19,460 nt of DNA from Elusimicrobiota bacterium (lineage in GTDB: Bacteria > Elusimicrobiota > Elusimicrobia > UBA1565 > JACRDR01). Within the stretch, counting starts at the first letter, position 1; the number at the start of each line of letters is the position of its first letter. The position numbers and the translations under genes are program-made. The notes under the pieces are model-generated. The model was not told the DNA's origin. It did not search any database and worked only from the letters and a program-made list of their open reading frames with translations. This document shows, piece by piece, positions 1 to 6,558 of the stretch. Where the stretch lies: NCBI GenBank assembly GCA_016207585.1, contig JACQPI010000138.1:1-19460 (forward strand). Reading direction: 5' to 3'.

Positions 1-8
1 CCGTATCA

Positions 9-1046
9 TCAATCCCTCAGATAGTGGCAGGTATAGCCCCCCGGGTTTTTTATCAGATACTTCTGATGATGCTCCTCCGCGGGATAAAACTTCGAGGCTT
101 CGACGATCCGGGTCACGATCGGCCGCTTCCACTTGCCGGACTTGTCCACGTCGGCTTTTATGCGCTCGGCGGCCTGCTTTTGAGCCGGCGAATGATAGAA
201 GATCGCCGAGCGGTACTGGGCGCCGACGTCGTTGCCCTGACGGTTCAAGGTCGTCGGATCGTGCATCCGGAAGAATACCCGAAGGATTTCCTCATAGCGG
301 ACTCGCTGCGGGTCGAAGGTCAGCCGGATGGATTCGGCATGGCCGGTGTTCCCCTTCCTGACCTGCTCGTAGCCGGGCCGGTCGAGCGCCCCTCCCGTAT
401 AACCGACGGAGGTCTCCAGTATCCCGGGGAGCTGGCGCAATATCTCCTCCATCCCCCAGAAGCAGCCGCCCGCGAGGGTGGCGATTTCCGTCTTCTCGGG
501 CTTCTTGAACAACGGAACGAACTCGCCGTAACCCTGGGCCTCCAGCTGACCGGCCGGGATGAAGCGCAGCGCCGCGGAGTTCATGCAGTAGCGCTGCCCC
601 GTGGGCCGCGGCCCGTCCGGAAAGACATGGCCCAGGTGCGAATCGCCGTGCTTGGAGCGGACCTCCACGCGCGTCATGAAGAGACGGCGGTCCTCCCGGG
701 TCACGATGTTGTCGGGAACCAAGGGACTCGAAAAGCTGGGCCAGCCGGTGCCCGAATCGTACTTGTCGGCGGAACTGAACAACGGCTCCCCCGACGCCAC
801 GTCGACATAGATGCCCGGCCGGTGGTTCTCCCAGTACTCGTTCTCGAAGGAAGGCTCGGTCCCCTCCTTCTGGGTCACACGGTACTGCAGTTCGCTCAGC
901 CGCTTCCTCAGTTCCGCATCGCTCGGCTTGGAATAGGCCTTCATCGTTTTTCCACCCTCCTTGGCCCGAATGTCGACGCCTCCCGCCGCGACGATCAGAA
1001 GCGCCGCTGCAGCCACCCTAAGGCCATTTAATTTTTCCATACCCAT
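9..1046 (-). CDS. Bifunctional methionine sulfoxide reductase, MsrB-MsrA fusion, probably exported
   Basis: Reduces both epimers of methionine sulfoxide in proteins. Residues about 36-170 are an MsrB domain: SGEPLFSS, DSGTGWPSF, DSHLGHVFPDGP, and catalytic Cys154 in RYCMNS. Residues about 186-340 are an MsrA domain: catalytic Cys195 in GCFWG, the VGYTGG segment, EEHHQKY, and a probable resolving Cys340 in GGYTCH. Domain order is B-A. The MsrB zinc CxxC pairs are replaced (VDVASG and RSKHGD), as in PilB-type metal-free MsrB, and the usual resolving Cys in DSGCGW is Thr, so the whole protein has only three cysteines. The N terminus (Met1 or Met3, residues 3-29) looks like a signal peptide, implying repair of envelope proteins. 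A second start at Met35 (ATG ending at 944) has a much stronger Shine-Dalgarno and would give a cytosolic form. Single gene, divergent from the rest. The family call is firm; the start is not. Confidence 0.93.
   Translation of the reverse strand: MGMEKLNGLRVAAAALLIVAAGGVDIRAKEGGKTMKAYSKPSDAELRKRLSELQYRVTQKEGTEPSFENEYWENHRPGIYVDVASGEPLFSSADKYDSGTGWPSFSSPLVPDNIVTREDRRLFMTRVEVRSKHGDSHLGHVFPDGPRPTGQRYCMNSAALRFIPAGQLEAQGYGEFVPLFKKPEKTEIATLAGGCFWGMEEILRQLPGILETSVGYTGGALDRPGYEQVRKGNTGHAESIRLTFDPQRVRYEEILRVFFRMHDPTTLNRQGNDVGAQYRSAIFYHSPAQKQAAERIKADVDKSGKWKRPIVTRIVEASKFYPAEEHHQKYLIKNPGGYTCHYLRD
955..962 (-). promoter_or_regulatory. Strong internal Shine-Dalgarno inside the msrBA reading frame
   Basis: On the minus strand AAGGAGGG lies about 10 nt before an in-frame ATG (942-944) that opens the MsrB domain directly after the hydrophobic leader. 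No comparable site precedes the outer ATGs at 1046 or 1040. It may be the real start, or a second start giving a leaderless form. It could also be an accident of the Lys-Glu-Gly-Gly codons. Confidence 0.45.
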
Positions 1047-1096
1047 GAGTACCGAAAACCGCCCGAGCGTTACAAGCTGAAGCTTCGTTGCAGCCG

Positions 1097-1107
1097 ATTA
1101 TATTATA
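1097..1107 (-). promoter_or_regulatory. Candidate -10 region for msrBA
   Basis: Read on the minus strand this is TATAATATAAT, two overlapping perfect -10 hexamers in an otherwise GC-rich gap. Transcription would begin roughly 50 nt before the outer msrBA ATG. I see no convincing -35 at the right distance, so the call rests on the -10 alone. Confidence 0.4.
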
Positions 1108-1149
1108 CTCGCGCTCGCGCCGAGGAATCCTGATTTTTTTGTCCCACAA

Positions 1150-1169
1150 GCTAGGCCCAACGGCCTAGC
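1150..1169. repeat. Perfect inverted repeat (8-bp stem, CAAC loop) in the divergent intergenic region
   Basis: GCTAGGCC, loop CAAC, then GGCCTAGC. The arms are exact reverse complements. It lies between the divergent msrBA gene and the 1255 gene. No U-tract follows on either strand (the minus strand continues with A residues), so it is not a classical terminator. It could be an operator or an RNA hairpin in the leader of the 1255 gene. A smaller GGCCC-GCA-GGGCC hairpin follows at 1199-1211. Confidence 0.5.
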
Positions 1170-1254
1170 GCCGGCGGGGCCATTTTCCGTTGAGCTTCGG
1201 CCCGCAGGGCCCATGCAGCCGGGCCCTGGGTCCCATTACAATGATGACATCTTG

Positions 1255-2328
1255 ATGACTTCCGCGCTCCTCATCTGCCTCGCGCTGTGCGCCTCCTGGG
1301 CTCGAGGCCAATCGTCCCCTCCACAGGCCCTCCCTCCGCCCGATGCCGATCTGAGCCTGGAAGCCGCGTTTCAGGAGGCGGCCCAAACCGCGGCTCAGGA
1401 GAAAAAGCTCCCGTCGGCCGTCCAGGCCACAGCCAAGGCTCCGGCCCACAAGAAATTCCCGAAAGTGGGCAAGGATGACCTCGTGCCCTATGAGATCGCC
1501 CTCCCCTGCAAAATCCCCGTCATAGCTCCCCTGGCGCTTCCGGACCCCGAGCACTACCTCAAGACCCAGTCGAACACGTTCCATACCCAAAACGGCACTC
1601 TGGTGCGCATCAGCGCGAACAAGGACGATATGGAAAGCGGCGAGAAGAAAGGCGATAAAGAAAACGACAATAAGAAAGGATGGTTCCTGCTTCTCTACAT
1701 AGAAAGCAAAAATCAGATCGCTTGGGCCAAGGCGGATCCGGACGCCGGCGCTCCCGAACCCTTCCGAATCAACACCGCCGCCTCCAGCGAGATCCTCGTC
1801 TTGGACGGCAAGAAGTACTTCTTAAGCGCCGGGATCGGATTCTTCAGCAAGATGGGCATAGTCATCGGCGCCAAGAATCTCTACCGTATCGAATTTACCG
1901 TCACGCGCGAGGGCGATCCTGACTTCGAATTCACATCGACCGTAGGGGGACTCGGCATCGACATGCAAAACACCGGCCCCGCCTTTCGGATGTTGGGGAA
2001 GACATACCATGCGGTTTATACGCCCGTGGCGCGTTACGATCGGGCGGCCAATCAGTTCGTGACGGTCCCGGACTCCCATAACCTCCTCCTCAACGTCTAT
2101 AACACCAGGCTCGAACCGGAGTCCACGTGGTATGAAGAGGACGTCGGGGCCCGGATTCAGCTCAAGCGCGTCGAAGCGGTCACGGCGCCGCGCAAGGAGT
2201 CCTACTTGAAAAGGGTCGCGGAGCGCTTGGAAGGCGACCGCAAGATTCCCATCCTCTACGGTTTTCACGTCAACGAGAAGCGCGAGCTCGAAATCTGCGA
2301 CGTCACCTCCCCGGCGAATTCCAATTAG
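1255..2328 (+). CDS. Predicted secreted protein of unknown function
   Basis: 357 residues from the ATG at 1255. I recognise no family. That start begins a typical signal peptide (MTSALLICLALCASWARG, then QSS). An in-frame ATG at 1213 would add 14 polar residues before it and destroy the leader, so 1255 is preferred, although no good Shine-Dalgarno precedes either. After the leader comes a Pro/Ala/Gln-rich stretch (residues about 20-65) resembling a linker or wall-spanning segment. A charged Lys/Asp/Glu/Asn run lies near residues 130-145. The rest is beta-rich by appearance, with alternating hydrophobic residues (EILVLDGKKYFL, YRIEFTV), consistent with a soluble periplasmic or surface beta-domain. 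No transmembrane helix, lipobox or catalytic motif is visible. It stands alone, 52 nt before yebC. Confidence 0.75.
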   Translation: MTSALLICLALCASWARGQSSPPQALPPPDADLSLEAAFQEAAQTAAQEKKLPSAVQATAKAPAHKKFPKVGKDDLVPYEIALPCKIPVIAPLALPDPEHYLKTQSNTFHTQNGTLVRISANKDDMESGEKKGDKENDNKKGWFLLLYIESKNQIAWAKADPDAGAPEPFRINTAASSEILVLDGKKYFLSAGIGFFSKMGIVIGAKNLYRIEFTVTREGDPDFEFTSTVGGLGIDMQNTGPAFRMLGKTYHAVYTPVARYDRAANQFVTVPDSHNLLLNVYNTRLEPESTWYEEDVGARIQLKRVEAVTAPRKESYLKRVAERLEGDRKIPILYGFHVNEKRELEICDVTSPANSN

Positions 2329-2350
2329 GCGGCGTGTCACCTTCGGATTG

Positions 2351-2359
2351 TGCTAGAAT
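2351..2359 (+). promoter_or_regulatory. Candidate extended -10 promoter for the yebC-ruv operon
   Basis: TGC followed by TAGAAT (five of six to consensus) forms an extended -10 about 22 nt before the yebC GTG. No good -35 is present. The same TGCTAnAAT pattern occurs before yajC and before the GT9 gene, which strengthens the call. Confidence 0.45.
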
Positions 2360-2380
2360 AGGCGCATCGGAGGTGTCGCC

Positions 2381-3133
2381 GTGGGCGGTCACTCGCACTG
2401 GGCCGGGATCAAGCATAAAAAGGCGCTCGTAGACGCCAAGCGCGGCAAGGTCTGGACGCGGATCGTCCGCGAAATCACGATCGCGGCGCGTCTGGGCGGC
2501 GGGAGTCCGGAAGGGAACCCCCGCCTGCGCAAGGCGGTCGACGACGCCAAGGCCGCCAACATGCCGGCCGACAACGTCAAGCGCGCGATCCAGAAGGGCA
2601 CCGGCGAGATTCCGGGCGTCACCTACGAGGAACTGACCTACGAGGGCTACGGCCCGGCCGGCGTCGCGGTCTATTGCGAGGCCACGACCGACAACCGCAA
2701 CCGCACGACCAGCGAAATCCGGAAGATCTTCGAGAACCACGGCGGCAAGATGGGCTCCGGCGGCAGCGTCGCCTGGATATTCCAACCCAAGGGCTACCTG
2801 AGCGTCAAAAAATCGGCCGCCTCCGAGGACGCCGTAATGACGCTGGCGATCGACAACGGGGCAGAGGACTTCCGCGCCCAAGAGTCGGACGTCTACGAGA
2901 TCATCACGGCCCCGGCCGATTTCGAGCGCGTCAAGAACGCCCTCTCCTCCCGGTCGATCGCCGTCGAGTCGGGCGAACTGACGATGCTCCCGTCCAGCGA
3001 AGTGCGCGTCGAAGGTTCGGATGCTCAAAAGCTTCTCAATCTCGTGGAAGCGCTGGAAGGGCATGACGACATCAAGAACGTCTACGCCAATTTCGACATA
3101 CCGGATCAGGTTCTTTCCCAGCTGGACAAATAA
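2381..3133 (+). CDS. yebC: YebC/PmpR-type regulatory / translation-factor protein (TACO1 family)
   Basis: Full-length 250-residue member of the YebC/TACO1 family. It opens with the family signature GGHSHWAGIKHKK and DAKRGK, then the N-terminal helical domain with NMPADNVKRAI, and the later GGKMGSGGSVAWIF segment. Family members have been described as DNA-binding regulators and, more recently, as factors easing ribosome stalling at proline-rich stretches; which applies here cannot be told from sequence. The GTG start at 2381 is set by GGAGG at 2369-2373 with a 7-nt spacer, and the signature begins immediately after it. First gene of the ruv run; only 4 nt separate its stop from ruvC, the usual yebC-ruvC linkage. 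Confidence 0.96.
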   Translation: MGGHSHWAGIKHKKALVDAKRGKVWTRIVREITIAARLGGGSPEGNPRLRKAVDDAKAANMPADNVKRAIQKGTGEIPGVTYEELTYEGYGPAGVAVYCEATTDNRNRTTSEIRKIFENHGGKMGSGGSVAWIFQPKGYLSVKKSAASEDAVMTLAIDNGAEDFRAQESDVYEIITAPADFERVKNALSSRSIAVESGELTMLPSSEVRVEGSDAQKLLNLVEALEGHDDIKNVYANFDIPDQVLSQLDK

Positions 3134-3137
3134 CCGC

Positions 3138-3692
3138 ATGATCACCCTCGGAATCGACCCCGGGCTGGCCGACACGGGGTGGGCCGTCGTCGACTCCTCG
3201 CCCGGCGAAACTCCGCGCCTCGTTTCGAGCGGCGTGGTGCAGACTCCGGCCGCCGCCGGCCTGCCGGATCGCCTGGGATTCATTTATCGCCGCATCTCGG
3301 AAATACTCTCCTCCCATCGCGCCGACTCCGTGGCGGTGGAGGAGATGTTCTTTTTGAAGGCGGCTCACAGCGTCCGCGCCTCCCTACAGGCGCGCGGAGT
3401 CATCTTGCTCGCGGCCGCGCAGTCCGGGATGCCGGTCGCCGAATACAACCCCCGGCAGGTCAAATCAACCCTCACCGGCTCCGGCGCGGCATCCAAGGGG
3501 CAGATGCAAAAAATGATCCAGCGCTTGCTCGCGCTGCGAGAGCCCCTGCGGCCCGACGACGTCGCGGACGCGGCGGCGATCGCCCTCTGCCACCTGCGCG
3601 CCGGCCGCATGAAGGGGTTGCGCGTCCTCGACCGCATTGGAAGCCGCTCTCCTGCTCCTGCGGCGCCCCTCCGGGAGACCACGAGGCCGTGA
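3138..3692 (+). CDS. ruvC: Holliday junction resolvase RuvC
   Basis: 184-residue endonuclease that cuts four-way DNA junctions symmetrically, acting with RuvAB. The RNase H-like fold opens with ITLGIDPGLADTGWAVVD, giving catalytic Asp7. Glu68 lies in VAVEEMFF, and Asp141 and Asp144 in RPDDVADAAAIALCH, so the four-acid metal site is intact. The ATG at 3138 begins exactly at the first beta strand; an upstream-extended frame only overlaps yebC. The last 20 or so residues form a Pro/Arg-rich tail not needed for catalysis. It sits 4 nt after yebC and overlaps the ruvA GTG in a GTGA junction (3689-3692), indicating translational coupling. Confidence 0.97.
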   Translation: MITLGIDPGLADTGWAVVDSSPGETPRLVSSGVVQTPAAAGLPDRLGFIYRRISEILSSHRADSVAVEEMFFLKAAHSVRASLQARGVILLAAAQSGMPVAEYNPRQVKSTLTGSGAASKGQMQKMIQRLLALREPLRPDDVADAAAIALCHLRAGRMKGLRVLDRIGSRSPAPAAPLRETTRP

Positions 3693-4333
3693 TCGCCTAC
3701 CTCAAGGGGATCCTGCTCGATAAGGGGGCCGACCGCGTGACGTTGGAGACTGGCGGAGTCGGCTACGAGGTGTTCATCCCCTCGACGACGTTGCGCCGCC
3801 TGGGAGAGCCCGGGGAGAGCGCGGAACTTTTCATTTCCGAGTCGATCGGCATGTACGGAGGCGGCACGACCCTCTACGGCTTCGGCTCCGTCCAGGAGAA
3901 GGAAATCTTCATCTGCCTTCGCGAGAATGTCCCATCGACCGGCGCCAAGAAAGCCTTGGAGCATCTCGACAAGGCCTCGAGGTCCCTGCCCGATTTCAAG
4001 CGGGCGATCCTGGAGGGAGACGCCCGCATCCTGACGGAACTCCTGGGGTTCACTCATAAGACCGCGCAACGGCTCATCGCCTCCCTCAAGGACAAGCTCG
4101 TCTTGGAACCGGGGGAGGGGTTCTCCGTTTCCTCGCGCTCCGGCCCCGTCGCGGTTCAAGGCGCGGCGACGCAAACCGTCCAGAAGGCGCTCGATCTCCT
4201 GACCACCCTCGGCTACAAGCCGGCCGAATCGCGCCTCATGCTGCAGGCCGTCTCGACCGAACTGCGGGGGCGAACCGCCGATATCGAGGAACTCATCCGC
4301 CTGGCCCTCAGACATAGGAGAACCCATGGATGA
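3689..4333 (+). CDS. ruvA: Holliday junction branch-migration protein RuvA, divergent
   Basis: 214 residues with the RuvA layout. Domain I is an OB fold (MIAYLKG, then GGVGYEVFIP and TLYGF). Domain II is residues about 70-140. A flexible linker follows, then domain III (residues about 160-210, TLGYKPAES), which contacts RuvB. RuvA tetramers bind the junction and load RuvB. The start is GTG at 3689, overlapping the ruvC stop. Key DNA-contact motifs are altered: the first helix-hairpin-helix reads VPSTGAKKAL where the family has VNGVGPKLAL, the second reads LLGFTHKTAQRLI rather than PGIGKKTAERLI, and the acidic pin (RED in E. coli) is replaced by MYGGGT. The identity is secure from context and from domains I and III; DNA binding may differ. 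Overlaps ruvB by 8 nt. Confidence 0.92.
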   Translation: MIAYLKGILLDKGADRVTLETGGVGYEVFIPSTTLRRLGEPGESAELFISESIGMYGGGTTLYGFGSVQEKEIFICLRENVPSTGAKKALEHLDKASRSLPDFKRAILEGDARILTELLGFTHKTAQRLIASLKDKLVLEPGEGFSVSSRSGPVAVQGAATQTVQKALDLLTTLGYKPAESRLMLQAVSTELRGRTADIEELIRLALRHRRTHG

Positions 4334-5348
4334 ACCGCAGCTGTTGAACCGGAAGGCCCCCCCCGAGGAAGAAAGTTTAGACCGCAGCCTCCGGCCGCAA
4401 TCCCTCGACGAATTCATCGGGCAGCAAAAACTCAAGGACAACCTGCGCGTCTTCATCGAGGCGGCGCGCCGCCGGGAGGAGCCTCTCGACCATTGCCTCT
4501 TCTACTCCCCGCCGGGCCTGGGCAAGACGACGTTGGCCACCATCCTCGCCCGGGAGATGGGGGTCAATCTGCGCGCCACCGCCGGCCCCATCCTGGAGAG
4601 GGCCGGGGACCTGGCTGCCATCCTGACCGACCTGAACCCCGGAGACGTCTTTTTTATCGATGAGATACACCGGCTCAACCACGTCGTGGAGGAATCCCTC
4701 TACCCCGTCATGGAAGATTTCACTTTTTACATATCGACCGGCAAAGGGCCCGGCGCCTCGGCGGTCAAGCTCGCGATCCCGCGCTTCACCTTGGTCGGCG
4801 CCACGACCCGCGCGGGCCTCCTGACCAGCCCCCTGCGGGACCGGTTCGGGATCGTAGGAAATATCGGATTTTATGAGATCCCCGAGCTCGATCGGATCGT
4901 CCGCCGCTCGGCCGGCATTCTCGACATCGAGATTTTGCCGGAAGGCTCCCTCGAGATCGCGCGCCGCTCGCGCGGCACCCCGCGCATCGCCAATCGCCTC
5001 CTGCGCCGCGTGCGCGACTTCGCCCAGGTCCGCGCGGACGGAATCATCACCGAGGACGTGGCGCGGGATTCTCTCGAAGCCCTGGAGGTCGACGCGGAGG
5101 GGCTCGACGCGATGGATCGGCGCCTGCTGTCGACCTTGATCGATAAATTCGCCGGCGGCCCCGTCGGCATCGATTCGCTGGCCGTCGCGGTCTCGGAGGA
5201 GATCGACACGCTCGTCGACGTTTATGAGCCGTTCTTGATCCAGGCGGGTTTCTTGACGCGCACCTCGCGGGGTCGCGTCGCTTCTCCCAAGGCCTTCAAG
5301 CACCTGGGTCTAAAGCACCCGGTTCGGCGTGACGAGCTATTTACCTAG
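4326..5348 (+). CDS. ruvB: Holliday junction branch-migration ATPase RuvB
   Basis: 340-residue AAA+ motor that drives branch migration on RuvA-bound junctions. Visible motifs: the N-terminal LRPQSLDEFIGQ segment, Walker A PPGLGKTT (residues 62-69), Walker B FFIDE (109-113), sensor 1 region GATTRAGLL (158-166), arginine finger Arg171 in LRDRFG, and RGTPRIANRLLRRVRDFAQ in the lid domain. The C-terminal winged helix ends with the typical GFLTRTSRGRVAS segment. Length and motifs are fully canonical, unlike the RuvA encoded just before it. The ATG at 4326 has AGGAG at 4316-4320 (5-nt spacer) and overlaps the end of ruvA by 8 nt. Confidence 0.98.
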   Translation: MDEPQLLNRKAPPEEESLDRSLRPQSLDEFIGQQKLKDNLRVFIEAARRREEPLDHCLFYSPPGLGKTTLATILAREMGVNLRATAGPILERAGDLAAILTDLNPGDVFFIDEIHRLNHVVEESLYPVMEDFTFYISTGKGPGASAVKLAIPRFTLVGATTRAGLLTSPLRDRFGIVGNIGFYEIPELDRIVRRSAGILDIEILPEGSLEIARRSRGTPRIANRLLRRVRDFAQVRADGIITEDVARDSLEALEVDAEGLDAMDRRLLSTLIDKFAGGPVGIDSLAVAVSEEIDTLVDVYEPFLIQAGFLTRTSRGRVASPKAFKHLGLKHPVRRDELFT

Positions 5349-6558
5349 GCTCCTCGCCTTAGCGCTCGCGGCCGCGCTGGTTCCGGCCCGGCCGGCGCAC
5401 GCCGACCGCGCCCCGGGCCGCTCTCCCACAACCTCGGGAAGCGGCACTTCCTCGCGAATACGCTCGGTCGGTCGCATCTCGGACTCCATACTCCAAATAG
5501 GCCTAGTCCCCAGGACGAGCCGCATCACCCTGCGTCCGGAAGGGCGTTTTTCCATCGTGGACCAACACACCGGCGAGTCTCGTTCGCTCGATACCCGGGA
5601 TTACACGCTAAAGACGGCCGCCGACGGCAAGGCGCTCCTCTTCGGGCCCTTCGAATTCCAGGGGCAGATCAGGCTGCTTCCCAAAACCCCCGGAGAGGTG
5701 ATGCGTGTCGGCTCCCAAAAATACCGCGGCAACCTGCTCGTCAAGCCCAACGGGGACGAGACCTTCGCCGTCGTCTCGGAGATGGGCCTGGAGGAGTATC
5801 TCTACGGGGTTCTGGCGGCCGAGATGAGCCCCCAATGGCCCATGGAAGCCCTCAAGGCCCAAGCGGTCGTGGCCCGGACCTTCGCGCTCACCAACCTGGG
5901 GAAGTTCGAAGATTCCGGCTTCGATCTCTCCAACGACTCGCGCAGCCAGGTCTACGCCGATATCGACATGCAGTCCCCCCGCGTCATCAAGGCGGTGCGC
6001 AGGACCCGGGGCGAGATCCTCGCCTGGCGCGGACAGACGATCGAGACATTCTTCCATTCCTGTTGCGGCGGCCACACGGCGGACCCCAAGGCGGCATGGG
6101 GCGGATCGGGAAAATCCGCGCCCCCCCTGCGCGGGGTCTCGGACCGCGCCTGCCGCCCTTCGCCCCAATACCGATGGACCGCCTATCTTTCCGATGACGA
6201 CATCAAAGGCGCCCTTCAAAAACGCGGCTATCTTTTCACCCGGCTGCGGAGCCTGCGGCCAGGCCGGCGCGACCGATCGGGGTTTCTGCGAACCGTGCGC
6301 GTCACCCTGGACCGCGAGAACGTCGCCATCCAGGCGAGCGACTTCCGTCGATGGCTTGGAAACATGGACATCAAAAGCACGAAGATCGACAGGATCGCGC
6401 GCAAGAGAAAGGGGTACGTTTTCGCGGGGCGGGGCTTCGGGCACGGCGCAGGCCTGTGCCAATGGGGCGCGTATTTCATGGCTCTAGACGGCAAGAATTA
6501 CCGAAAAATCCTGAGCCACTACTTTCCAGGAGCGAAAATTCTCCAACGTGACGATTAG
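5329..6558 (+). CDS. SpoIID/LytB-domain exported protein (putative lytic transglycosylase)
   Basis: 409 residues. The GTG at 5329 starts a signal peptide (residues 1-25, Leu/Ala-rich, ending PAHA before DRA), so the protein is exported. The SpoIID domain covers about residues 130-405: EYLYGVLAAEMSPQWP carries the presumed catalytic Glu165, followed by LKAQAVVARTFA, HSCCGGHT (243-250) and the closing GRGFGHGAGLCQWGA (367-381). Characterised SpoIID proteins cleave denuded peptidoglycan strands. In a non-sporulating LPS-bearing cell a role in wall remodelling or division is likely (inference). Its start lies 20 nt inside ruvB and its end overlaps queA by 11 nt, so it is embedded in the housekeeping operon. 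No strong Shine-Dalgarno precedes it; coupling to ruvB translation is likely. Confidence 0.92.
   Translation: MTSYLPRLLALALAAALVPARPAHADRAPGRSPTTSGSGTSSRIRSVGRISDSILQIGLVPRTSRITLRPEGRFSIVDQHTGESRSLDTRDYTLKTAADGKALLFGPFEFQGQIRLLPKTPGEVMRVGSQKYRGNLLVKPNGDETFAVVSEMGLEEYLYGVLAAEMSPQWPMEALKAQAVVARTFALTNLGKFEDSGFDLSNDSRSQVYADIDMQSPRVIKAVRRTRGEILAWRGQTIETFFHSCCGGHTADPKAAWGGSGKSAPPLRGVSDRACRPSPQYRWTAYLSDDDIKGALQKRGYLFTRLRSLRPGRRDRSGFLRTVRVTLDRENVAIQASDFRRWLGNMDIKSTKIDRIARKRKGYVFAGRGFGHGAGLCQWGAYFMALDGKNYRKILSHYFPGAKILQRDD

Noticed and set aside
24..1031. Long open frame on the plus strand opposite msrBA (335 codons)
   Set aside because: Exactly antisense to a clear MsrB-MsrA gene and made of low-complexity GC-driven translation with no recognisable domain; a shadow frame.
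1150..1169. Reading the intergenic hairpin as a transcription terminator
   Set aside because: No T tract follows on the plus strand, and on the minus strand it is followed by A residues; it is also upstream of both neighbouring genes.
3365..4456. Long minus-strand open frame across ruvC, ruvA and ruvB (363 codons)
   Set aside because: Antisense to three firmly identified genes; high G+C leaves the complementary frame open.
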